Origin: Candidatus Moraniibacteriota bacterium
Lineage (GTDB): Bacteria; Patescibacteriota; Minisyncoccia; Moranbacterales; UBA1568
Assembly (NCBI GenBank): GCA_030690925.1
Contig: JAUYFO010000076.1
Location: 1-13,088 of the forward strand
Direction of reading: 5' to 3'
DNA length: 13,088 bases
The position numbers were made by a program, and so were the translations under genes. Below are positions 1 through 6,343 of this stretch, one piece after another (the stretch's first letter is position 1; each line of letters starts with the position of its first letter). A model generated the notes under the pieces. The model ran no database searches. It saw only the letters and a list, made by a program, of their open reading frames with translations, and had not been told where the DNA came from.

Positions 1-216
1 GTTCACCTTGGTACTCTCGATCTGCGAGACATCGGCCTTGTACTCCAGATGAATCCCACCCTGGAGATCCAGTCCCTTATTCACCTTGAGCGCGTCAAAA
101 ACGGCGAAGAGCGGTGGCATAAACTTCACCATCTGCGGATAGGAAATAACGCCGCACACCAAACCAAGAAGCAGTACCAATGCGAATTGGTAGCGAATTT
201 TTACCTGTTGTTTCAT
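1..216 (-). CDS. secD: SecD, protein translocase subunit, N-terminal part (cut by window edge)
   Basis: SecD works with SecF at the SecYEG channel in the cytoplasmic membrane and uses the proton-motive force to help pull secreted proteins outward. Only the first 72 codons lie in the window and the gene runs off the left edge with its frame open. It starts at the ATG complement of 214-216. Residues about 10-27 are a hydrophobic first membrane segment after a short basic start (MKQQVKIRYQ). Residues 47-63 read KGLDLQGGIHLEYKADV, the conserved motif that follows the first membrane helix in SecD proteins. It lies 63 bp downstream of the ABC-F gene on the same strand but has its own likely promoter. 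No Shine-Dalgarno site is present; a -10 box sits only 7 nt before the ATG, so the mRNA may be leaderless. The identification rests on the motif plus the helix, and is firm for so short a piece. Confidence 0.9.
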   Translation of the reverse strand, partial: MKQQVKIRYQFALVLLLGLVCGVISYPQMVKFMPPLFAVFDALKVNKGLDLQGGIHLEYKADVSQIESTKVN

Positions 217-223
217 GCTTTCG

Positions 224-252
224 AGTATACCGGAAACTCAAAATCTAGGCAA
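224..252 (-). promoter_or_regulatory. Probable secD promoter, with almost no leader
   Basis: On the minus strand there is TTGCCT (complement of 247-252), a 17-bp spacer, then TATACT (complement of 224-229). These match the sigma70 consensus at 4/6 and 5/6 positions with ideal spacing. The -10 ends 7 nt before the secD ATG, so transcription would start at or next to the start codon. The call is by consensus only. Confidence 0.55.
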
Positions 253-279
253 ATCAAAGCCTTTTTGACCACTTTCCGA

Positions 280-1995
280 TTACTTGCCGTACTTTTCTTC
301 CAAACGCTTGAGCACCCGCTTCACCTGCGGCAGCGCCGCCTGCTCGTACTCGGCATAGTTTTTCACCAGCTCGAGCTTACCCCGCTCCAAAAGATATTTG
401 GCCGAGAGTTCTACGCGCTCCAGAAACAAACGATCATGGGTCACCAGAAGAATCGTCCCCGGATAGACAGCCAGCGCCTCTTCCAGCGCCTCAATAGCAT
501 CGAGATCGAGGTGATTGGTCGGTTCGTCGAGCACCAAAACATTAGCCCTAAGCATGGTGAGCAGCGCCAAGATGAGCCGCACCCGTTCCCCTGGGCTGAG
601 ACTAGCAATCTTGTCATCCAAAACACCAGGATGAAATTGGAAACTCGACAGACAGAGCACCGCCACATCAGCATTGAAATCCGGCAACCGTTTCTTGAAC
701 AGTTCACGCGGTGTTATAGTTTGAGAAATATTTTCGTGTTCCTGCATCAGATAGCCGAAAACCACCGCACTGCCACAGCGTACTTCACCTCTCAGTGGTG
801 GCAAAGTTCCGGTAATGGTTTGTAGCAGCGTCGATTTCCCCACGCCATTATTCCCCAAAAAGGCAACCCGGGCACCGAGTGGAATCTGGAGGTCAATAGG
901 CCCACCTCGGAAAAACGCTTTGTCATGGGCAGCACCCTGATAACCAAACACCAACTGTTTCAACACGATTCCACTCTCCTCGTTTTTTTCCGTTGCCAAA
1001 TTGATATTAAGCGGTAGGCGTTCCTGAGGCTTATCGATATCATTCAGACGCTTCTCCCGACCTTCAAGTGCCTTGGCCGAAGCATCAAATTTACGTGTCG
1101 CCCGTTCTTTCTTAAAGTTCGAGGTTAGTTTGTCGTTGTCTGGGGCCACGCGCGCCTTGACCCGTTCCACCCAATCCTTTTTCTGTTCCATGGAAACGTG
1201 CAAACGCTCCCGTTCTTCTTCCTGTATTCGATACTGCTCCTTGTGGCGCCGAGAAGCATGGGCCTTCATCTCGGCAAACTCGCTCCACCCGCCGCTGTAC
1301 ATTATGGCCTCACGCTTAAACCAATCAATCTCAATCACCTTCTTGACCACATAATCGAGAAAGCGCCGATCATGCGAGGCAATAAGACAGATGGCTTTAG
1401 AACGACGCAAAAAGTTTTCCAACCACAACAAGGCCGGTAGATCCAGATTATTCGTCGGCTCGTCAAGCAGCAAGATATCAACACCCCGAAGAAGCACCCC
1501 CGCCAAAGCTGCTTTGCGTTTCTCTCCACCAGAAAGCTCTATTAGTGGCCGCTCCAATCCCACATGAGAGAGAAACAATCCCTCCAGCACACGCATGGCG
1601 CGCCGTTCGAAATCATAACCTCCCAGACGTTCGTAGTCCGCCGACACCAGTTCGTATTCTTCCAAAACCTTTTTATCTTCCAAATCATCTTCAAGCCGTT
1701 TCATCTCTCGTTCTAGATCGGCCAGCCCGACCATGCGACGCAAGTAGTCGATGAGCGTCTCGCCAGGGAGTGCCAGCGCTTCCTGCGGCAGGTAGCCAAT
1801 CAGACAGCGGTTAGGGATAATCAGCTCACCCTTGTCGAAGGACTCTAGTCCAGCCGCAATCTTGAGCAGCGTAGATTTTCCCACACCGTTTTGTCCCACC
1901 AGGGCTACTTTTTGCCCCTCGCCCAACGAAAAAGACACCTTGTCGAGGACACGGTGGGTACCGAAATTCTTGCGGATGTTTTTGAGGGTCAGCAT
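280..1995 (-). CDS. ABC-F family ATPase (ribosome-associated, translation factor type)
   Basis: This 571-aa protein has two ABC ATPase domains in one chain and no membrane segment, the layout of ABC-F proteins, which bind the ribosomal E site and modulate or rescue translation. Domain 1: Walker A GQNGVGKST (34-42), signature LSGGE (154-158), Walker B with DEPTNNLD (178-185), switch histidine in SHDR (207-210). Domain 2: Walker A GNNGVGKST (381-389), signature LSPGE (466-470), Walker B with DEPTNHLD (490-497), THDR (519-522). Between them, about residues 240-325, lies a highly charged helical linker, the part that reaches towards the peptidyl-transferase centre or tRNA in this family. Both catalytic glutamates are present, so both sites look active. 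The start is ATG at 1995 with the SD-like AAGGA 8 nt upstream; that SD forms the edge of a perfect palindrome. Housekeeping and antibiotic-resistance ABC-F proteins cannot be told apart from the sequence alone. Confidence 0.93.
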   Translation of the reverse strand: MLTLKNIRKNFGTHRVLDKVSFSLGEGQKVALVGQNGVGKSTLLKIAAGLESFDKGELIIPNRCLIGYLPQEALALPGETLIDYLRRMVGLADLEREMKRLEDDLEDKKVLEEYELVSADYERLGGYDFERRAMRVLEGLFLSHVGLERPLIELSGGEKRKAALAGVLLRGVDILLLDEPTNNLDLPALLWLENFLRRSKAICLIASHDRRFLDYVVKKVIEIDWFKREAIMYSGGWSEFAEMKAHASRRHKEQYRIQEEERERLHVSMEQKKDWVERVKARVAPDNDKLTSNFKKERATRKFDASAKALEGREKRLNDIDKPQERLPLNINLATEKNEESGIVLKQLVFGYQGAAHDKAFFRGGPIDLQIPLGARVAFLGNNGVGKSTLLQTITGTLPPLRGEVRCGSAVVFGYLMQEHENISQTITPRELFKKRLPDFNADVAVLCLSSFQFHPGVLDDKIASLSPGERVRLILALLTMLRANVLVLDEPTNHLDLDAIEALEEALAVYPGTILLVTHDRLFLERVELSAKYLLERGKLELVKNYAEYEQAALPQVKRVLKRLEEKYGK

Positions 1996-2003
1996 AGAGC
2001 AGT

Positions 2004-2041
2004 TCCTTAGAAGCCGGACTTCGAAGTCCGGCTTCTAAGGA
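2004..2041. repeat. Perfect 38-bp palindrome overlapping the ABC-F ribosome-binding site
   Basis: Positions 2004-2022 and 2023-2041 are exact reverse complements, with TCGA at the centre; the arms contain AGAAGCCGGACT and its complement. In the minus-strand mRNA the last five bases of the hairpin are AAGGA, the only SD-like site before the ABC-F ATG at 1995, and they pair with UCCUU at the start of the hairpin. There is no T run after the hairpin on either strand, so it does not look like an intrinsic terminator. It could be a regulatory hairpin, or a copy of a dispersed intergenic palindrome that happens to supply the SD. Confidence 0.85.
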
Positions 2042-2075
2042 GAAGAAAAGGTTTAGTCTCTGAAAGCAATGCTTT

Positions 2076-2103
2076 ACTATACACTATTTTTCTCAAAAAG
2101 CAA
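2076..2103 (-). promoter_or_regulatory. Possible promoter of the ABC-F gene
   Basis: The minus strand has TTGCTT (complement of 2098-2103), a 16-bp spacer, and TATAGT (complement of 2076-2081). A start site near 2070 would give a leader of about 75 nt that contains the whole 38-bp palindrome. A second -10-like TATAAT lies further upstream (complement of 2126-2131) with a poor -35, so the exact start is uncertain. Confidence 0.4.
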
Positions 2104-2153
2104 TACTTCATTCAAAATAATACCTATTATAAGCCATTTATTTCGAATATGAA

Positions 2154-2182
2154 TTGACAAAACTCAGTTTTAGGTGTATAAT
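2154..2182 (+). promoter_or_regulatory. Consensus sigma70-type promoter facing right
   Basis: TTGACA (2154-2159), a 17-bp spacer and TATAAT (2177-2182) match the consensus at all 12 positions with ideal spacing. It points away from the ABC-F gene and into a region with no plus-strand gene before the penicillin-binding protein at 2925; the intervening Nudix gene is on the other strand. Its natural product would be a short RNA starting near 2189. Confidence 0.7.
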
Positions 2183-2188
2183 GTAAAA

Positions 2189-2255
2189 TTGGAATCAAAT
2201 CTGCTCTGCAAACCAAAATCCAGCACACTCCTCACTGTGCGGCTTTTGAATTTTT
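2189..2255 (+). ncRNA. Candidate small RNA ending in a terminator-like hairpin
   Basis: The likely start site is 6-8 nt after the perfect -10 box at 2177-2182. About 25 nt further on a hairpin begins: AAAATCC (2215-2221) opposite GGCTTTT (2241-2247) with one mismatch, one bulged A, then GCACA (2223-2227) opposite TGTGC (2236-2240) around an 8-nt loop. It runs into the T-rich GAATTTTTAT (2248-2257). Promoter, short body and terminator-like end in an intergenic region are what a roughly 65-nt sRNA gene would show. I do not recognise any RNA family. The promoter could instead make a long leader for the gene at 2925, antisense to the Nudix gene. Confidence 0.4.
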
Positions 2256-2287
2256 ATAGAAAAGCTCCTTCTTTCCACCCTGTTTCA

Positions 2288-2327
2288 ATTGTATCGTTTA
2301 GAGACGATCGTCTGGAGACGATACAAT
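2288..2327. repeat. Imperfect 40-bp palindrome downstream of the Nudix gene
   Basis: The outer 10 bases on each side (ATTGTATCGT and its complement) pair perfectly. A short mismatched part follows, then a central self-complementary AGACGATCGTCT (2302-2313). The 8-mer GAGACGAT occurs twice (2301-2308 and 2315-2322). There is no T run directly after it in either direction, although the minus strand is T-rich just before it, right after the Nudix stop codon. It may be a degenerate dispersed palindrome or a 3'-end stabilising hairpin. Confidence 0.65.
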
Positions 2328-2345
2328 CCTAAAAAACAAAAAAAC

Positions 2346-2855
2346 CTAGAAGGTGCTCCGAAGATATTCTTCTGTTTCCTTGAGCACGCGCTTAGCGTTG
2401 TCGAAGGTCACCCGTTTCAGAGCCGCTTCATAACGCTCCCACGAGTGGCCCTGATGTTCATGAGAAATCACCACGTCGGGCGTCTGTGTCTCGGCTGGAT
2501 AAAAGGCCACCTCTTTAAAAATCCAGACGCCCTCGGCATTGCGCAGACGCTTCTCGCGTTCTGTCCCTCGGGCAATGTAAAAGTAACGGATACTGATCCG
2601 CCTAGGAAAAACTTTCAGATCTTTGATGCCTGTTTCTTCCTCGGTCTCGCGCCGCAGCGTCATTTCTTCACTCTCTTTGTCTTCGACGTGACCCTTGGCA
2701 AAGTCATAATGGCCACTGGGATAGTGCAAAAGCAGGTACAACCGTTCTTTGTTGATCGTACGAAAAACCACCGCCCCGACGGATATCTCCCAGACTACGG
2801 GGAAACTCCAGGCACGCAGAAAAAAATACAGCGGTTTGAGGACAGGTAATTTCAT
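2346..2855 (-). CDS. Nudix hydrolase, NUDT2-like (probable Ap4A hydrolase)
   Basis: This 169-aa protein has a complete Nudix box at residues 55-77, starting GHVEDKE and ending RETEEETGI. It fits the pattern G-x5-E-x7-RE-U-x-EE-x-G-U, with the metal-binding glutamates E70, E73 and E74. SVGAVVF (25-31) is the usual first strand, and DFAKGH (51-56) before the box is typical of bis(5'-nucleosyl)-tetraphosphatases. The C-terminal EHQGHSWE...AALKRVTFDNAKRVL part also resembles human NUDT2-type enzymes, which split Ap4A into ATP and AMP in the cytoplasm. Family assignment is firm; the exact substrate is inferred from similarity by eye. Residues 1-22 are a hydrophobic extension beyond the usual start; no clear internal start codon or SD allows a shorter form. 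The gene is divergent from the penicillin-binding protein gene, with 69 bp between the two start codons. Confidence 0.88.
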   Translation of the reverse strand: MKLPVLKPLYFFLRAWSFPVVWEISVGAVVFRTINKERLYLLLHYPSGHYDFAKGHVEDKESEEMTLRRETEEETGIKDLKVFPRRISIRYFYIARGTEREKRLRNAEGVWIFKEVAFYPAETQTPDVVISHEHQGHSWERYEAALKRVTFDNAKRVLKETEEYLRSTF

Positions 2856-2859
2856 AGAA

Positions 2860-2888
2860 TTGACAGAAGCGCTCTATACTTCTACTGT
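2860..2888 (+). promoter_or_regulatory. Probable promoter of the penicillin-binding protein gene
   Basis: A perfect -35 TTGACA (2860-2865) is followed after 17 bp by TACTGT (2883-2888), a weak -10 that keeps the important A at its second and T at its last position. A better -10 sequence, TATACT (2875-2880), is also present but its -35 at 17 bp is poor. Either would start transcription around 2887-2896, leaving about 30-40 nt before the ATG at 2925, which has no evident SD. Confidence 0.45.
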
Positions 2889-2924
2889 ACCATAATATCC
2901 TGAAAAATCTCAAAACATTTCCGT

Positions 2925-5018
2925 ATGACCGTCGCCACCCTCAAAAAGTCATTTACCACTCTTTTTCTCGAAAGCATTCACATCGCCATCCTGGTGGGAA
3001 GTGGCATCATTTTTGGACTGTTTGCCATCTATCTTTTCGGCATCCCCAGTATCGATCACATCCGAAGCTACCCCTGGAAACTCCCCTCCGTCATCTACGA
3101 TCGCACCGGCCAGGTAGAACTCTACCGCCTCTACGACGAAGAAAACCGCACCCTCATCCCCCACGATGCCATCCCGGATTCGCTGCGTCTAGCCACTATC
3201 GCTTCCGAAGACGCCCAGTTCTACATCCACAAAGGCATCAACCCGCTCTCTATCCTGCGCGCCCTCGAAGCCAATATCGCAAGCGGCCGTATCAAACAGG
3301 GTGGCTCGACCATCACTCAGCAACTAGCCCGCGCCTTGTTCTTGAATAACGAGCGTACTCTGATACGAAAAGTGCGCGAAGCCCTGCTCGCCATCAAGAT
3401 TGACCACGCCATTTCCAAGGAAGCAATCCTCGATCTCTACCTCAACACCGTTCCCTACGGTTCCAACACCTACGGAGTGGAACAAGCAGCCCAGATGTTT
3501 TTCCAGAAATCCGCTCGAGATCTTTCCCTTGATGAAAGTGCTCTTCTGGCTGCTCTGCCCAACGCCCCAACGTACTTCTCTCCTTACAAAGACCATGTCG
3601 CAGAACTCAAAACGCGCCAGAAAAGTATTATCACTCAAATGTACACCCTCGGTCTCATTTCTCGAACCGAATTTGCTACCGCTGTCAATACTGATACCTT
3701 CGTAGAGATTACCCAGAGACAAGATACTATCACCGCCCCCCACTTTGTTTTCACTGTTCTCGAAGAATTACAAAAAAAATATTCTGAAAAAGATTTACGT
3801 ACCAAAGGATTCCGTATCGTCACCACCCTTGATCTTGATCTGCAGCACGTGGCTGAGCAAGTCGTCCGTGAGGGCGCGGCAAAAAACATGGCTCGTGGGG
3901 CCAGCAATGCCGCTCTCGTTGCAATCAATGCCAAAACCGGCGATATCCTGGCCATGGTCGGGTCCAAAGATTACTACGATTACAGTATCGACGGCAACGT
4001 CAATGTCACGACAGAAAAACGTCAACCAGGTTCCGCCTTCAAACCCTTCGCCTACGCCACCGCCTTTGAGAAAGGTTTCCAACCCGAAACAATAATCTAC
4101 GATACCCCAATTAACTTCGGTCCCGATGGTTCCGGGAAAGACTACATCCCGCGCAACTACGCTGGCCGTTTCCATGGGCGCCTCACCATGCGTCAGGCAC
4201 TGGCTATGTCACTCAATGTCCCGGCCGTGCAAACTCTGGCCCTAGCCGGTGTAGCCGACACCATCAACCTCGCCACGCGCCTCGGGATTACGACCCTGAC
4301 CGATCCCAAACGCTATGGGCTCTCGTTGGTCCTTGGTGGTGCCGAAGTACGGCCACTTGATATGGCTAATGCTTTTTCCGTGTTCGGCCAAGAGGGACGA
4401 ACGCATCCCGTGACGAGCATTGCTGAACTTCGTGATCGTGATGGAAACAGAGTGGCACTCGCAAGGAAACCAACCGGCGAACAGGTACTGAGCATTGAGA
4501 CCGCCCGAAAAATAAACTCTATCCTTTCCGACAATGCCTCACGGACACCGATCTTTGGTCCCCGTAGCCCACTCGCCTTCCCTCCTGGCATCACCGTAGC
4601 AGCCAAGACCGGCACCACCCAAAACTTCCGCGATGCCTGGACCGTCGGCTACACTCCCTCTATCGCGGCTGCAGTTTGGGTGGGTAACAATGACAATCGC
4701 CCTATGGCCGATGGGGCTGATGGCATCTTTGTGGCCGCTCCCATTTGGCGAGCCTTTATTGATCAGGCACTCAAACAATTTCCTGAAACCGGCTTCGTGG
4801 CTTACGAACGGGAAAGCGAGCAATATATCGCCGCATTCCCTCTTCCACAGACAAAAACTATTTACATCGACAAAAAAACTGGACGAGAAATTTCTCCAGA
4901 AAAAGCGAGAAAAATGAAAAAAGGTCGAGTAGAACAATACACCACCGGCAATGAGAATGACACGACCACCCCCAAAACATTAAGCGAAGTAAGGGCGCTC
5001 TACCAAAAGAATCCCTAG
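2925..5018 (+). CDS. Bifunctional class A penicillin-binding protein (PBP1A-like)
   Basis: This 697-aa enzyme builds peptidoglycan from lipid II: an N-terminal glycosyltransferase makes glycan strands and a C-terminal transpeptidase cross-links them. Residues 17-40 form one membrane anchor after a short cytoplasmic tail. The GT51 domain (about 60-235) shows all its motifs: EDAQFYIHKG (95-104) with the catalytic glutamate, QGGSTITQQLAR (125-136), RKVREALLA (148-156) and LYLNTVPYG (171-179). The transpeptidase domain (about 325-615) carries the three active-site motifs: S370-A-F-K373 (nucleophile serine), S429-L-N431 and K561-T-G563. The tail (640-697) is charged and probably extracytoplasmic. 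Nothing essential is missing and the length is normal. It ends 12 bp before the stop codon of the convergent permease gene. The ATG start has no clear SD but fits the membrane anchor. A class A PBP means the cell makes peptidoglycan. Confidence 0.96.
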   Translation: MTVATLKKSFTTLFLESIHIAILVGSGIIFGLFAIYLFGIPSIDHIRSYPWKLPSVIYDRTGQVELYRLYDEENRTLIPHDAIPDSLRLATIASEDAQFYIHKGINPLSILRALEANIASGRIKQGGSTITQQLARALFLNNERTLIRKVREALLAIKIDHAISKEAILDLYLNTVPYGSNTYGVEQAAQMFFQKSARDLSLDESALLAALPNAPTYFSPYKDHVAELKTRQKSIITQMYTLGLISRTEFATAVNTDTFVEITQRQDTITAPHFVFTVLEELQKKYSEKDLRTKGFRIVTTLDLDLQHVAEQVVREGAAKNMARGASNAALVAINAKTGDILAMVGSKDYYDYSIDGNVNVTTEKRQPGSAFKPFAYATAFEKGFQPETIIYDTPINFGPDGSGKDYIPRNYAGRFHGRLTMRQALAMSLNVPAVQTLALAGVADTINLATRLGITTLTDPKRYGLSLVLGGAEVRPLDMANAFSVFGQEGRTHPVTSIAELRDRDGNRVALARKPTGEQVLSIETARKINSILSDNASRTPIFGPRSPLAFPPGITVAAKTGTTQNFRDAWTVGYTPSIAAAVWVGNNDNRPMADGADGIFVAAPIWRAFIDQALKQFPETGFVAYERESEQYIAAFPLPQTKTIYIDKKTGREISPEKARKMKKGRVEQYTTGNENDTTTPKTLSEVRALYQKNP

Positions 5019-5030
5019 ATACTTTTTTCA

Positions 5031-6287
5031 CTAGTCTCGTCGTAGGGCCTCCATGGGAGTCAGTCGGGAGGCCCGGTAGGCCGGTGCCAAACCGAAGACC
5101 ACTCCCACGACCATAGAAAATCCTGCTCCCAGTAAAAATGACTGCAGAGAAAAGCGTAGTGGCAGAGCAAAACCCAGAGAAGCAAAGAGGGCGCTCAGTG
5201 CCAGAGTGAGGAGCATCCCGAGAATAATACCAATAAGTCCCCCAAAAAGAGTGATAATTAGGGCTTCGTACAGAAACTGCTGCAAGATACTGCGAGAAGT
5301 GGCCCCCACTGCCTTGCGCAACCCAATCTCAGCCGTCCGTTCGGACACCGACACGTACATGACGTTCATGATCCCCACTCCGCCCACCACCAAAGAGACA
5401 GCAGTGAGCGCCAGAAGCAGTATCGAAAGTGAACCCAAAACATCACCCAATATTTTTTGAGCCTCTTTGGTTGATGTCACCGCAAAATCATCTTTATTGA
5501 GATCGGTGATATTATGGCGCTTACGAAGCAAGGCGACGATATCAGCTACTGTCTCCGCTTCGCGCGTGGCATCGGCCATCTTAACCGACACAAACTGTAC
5601 GTAGTCAACCCCCAGAATCTTTTTTTGCAGAGTCTGCACCGGTACATAAGTGAAAGTATCAAGATTGAAAAAAGCAGCCGCTCCCCGCGGCGCCAGAACA
5701 CCAATGACCCGATACTTTTCCCCCTTGAGAGTGATCAGTTCTCCGACAGCATCACTCCCCCCAAAAAATGTTTCTTTGGTTTCACTCCCGAGCACCACAA
5801 TCTTAGCCAGGCTGTCATCTTCTTCTTCGGTAAAGAAACGGCCGCTCTCAAGTTTGGCGTTCTCATCTACCAGCGTGACATCTGCGCCCGTCCCGAAGAG
5901 CGAGATGCGCTTACCCACAGACCCGTAGGTCGCCCGTTCCTGACCAATAGTCCCAGCGTAGGCTCCGGCGACGTTTAGCAACTTCTTGATCGCGGCACCG
6001 TCTTTCACCGTAAGCGTGGTAATCTGTGTCCCCTGCGCTCGCGAGGTGGCATTCTCGCTCGACATAATGGTGGTATTGGGTACCTTCACCTCTACTTGGA
6101 TGACATCCGCCCCGAAACTCTCCACCTGTCCCAGGATAAATCCCTTAACCCCTTCACCAAGCGCCGTCACTACCACCACCGCAAACACGCCGATGACCAC
6201 GCCCAACAGCGCCAACGCCGTACGCATCTTATGGGTACGGATCGTCCTCACCGCAAAGAAAAGTGGGATGAATTGCCTCCTAAACAT
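5031..6287 (-). CDS. FtsX/MacB-type ABC transporter permease 1
   Basis: This 418-aa membrane protein has the MacB permease layout: a first membrane helix at about 23-43 (after HKMRTAL), a large extracytoplasmic domain of the MacB_PCD type (about 45-280), and three C-terminal helices (about 285-309, 340-365, 383-404). The coupling segment GGVGIMNVMYVSVSERTAEI (302-321), followed by GLRKAVGA, and the C-terminal PAYRASRLTPMEALRRD are hallmarks of this family. These permeases act as mechanotransmitters rather than simple channels. It is the last gene of the recJ-exporter unit, 56 bp after permease 2, with a weak SD (GAAGAG, 5 nt from the ATG). It is a diverged paralogue of permease 2, so the pair most likely forms a heterodimer served by the single ATPase gene upstream. 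The exported substrate cannot be told from the sequence. Confidence 0.93.
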   Translation of the reverse strand: MFRRQFIPLFFAVRTIRTHKMRTALALLGVVIGVFAVVVVTALGEGVKGFILGQVESFGADVIQVEVKVPNTTIMSSENATSRAQGTQITTLTVKDGAAIKKLLNVAGAYAGTIGQERATYGSVGKRISLFGTGADVTLVDENAKLESGRFFTEEEDDSLAKIVVLGSETKETFFGGSDAVGELITLKGEKYRVIGVLAPRGAAAFFNLDTFTYVPVQTLQKKILGVDYVQFVSVKMADATREAETVADIVALLRKRHNITDLNKDDFAVTSTKEAQKILGDVLGSLSILLLALTAVSLVVGGVGIMNVMYVSVSERTAEIGLRKAVGATSRSILQQFLYEALIITLFGGLIGIILGMLLTLALSALFASLGFALPLRFSLQSFLLGAGFSMVVGVVFGLAPAYRASRLTPMEALRRD

Positions 6288-6343
6288 AGCGTCTCTTCAA
6301 ATCATGAGCCATACGGTCGTTTGTTTGGTGATACATAAAAAGT

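Larger units (their letters stand above)
1996..2345. other. AT-rich intergenic region without a convincing protein gene
   Basis: This 350-bp gap between the ABC-F and Nudix genes (both leftward) is clearly richer in A+T than the genes around it. It holds, left to right, a perfect 38-bp palindrome, a likely leftward promoter for the ABC-F gene, a consensus rightward promoter, a terminator-like hairpin, and a 40-bp imperfect palindrome, each listed separately. A 47-codon frame opens at a TTG at 2189 but has no ribosome-binding site. Confidence 0.7.

Noticed and set aside
49..825. Long plus-strand open frame (258 codons) opposite the ABC-F and secD genes
   Set aside because: It runs antisense to the conserved second ATPase domain of the ABC-F protein and across the secD start; its translation resembles no family I know and has no SD.
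2004..2041. Palindrome as an intrinsic terminator
   Set aside because: No T run follows the hairpin on either strand; on the minus strand the ABC-F ATG follows within 9 nt.
2189..2332. TTG-started frame of 47 codons downstream of the consensus promoter
   Set aside because: There is no SD, its start would coincide with the transcription start, and its composition looks random; a short RNA is the simpler reading.
2289..2849. Plus-strand open frame of 186 codons over the Nudix gene
   Set aside because: The opposite strand carries a complete Nudix box and NUDT2-like C-terminus; this frame is its shadow.
5019..5052. T run after the penicillin-binding protein gene as a terminator
   Set aside because: The TTTTTT at about 5023-5028 has no convincing stem before it; the GGGCCTCC/GGAGGCCC hairpin at 5045-5074 lies after it and has no T run.
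5514..5978. Plus-strand frame of 154 codons inside permease 1
   Set aside because: It is antisense to a clear MacB-type permease with family motifs and has no recognisable domain.
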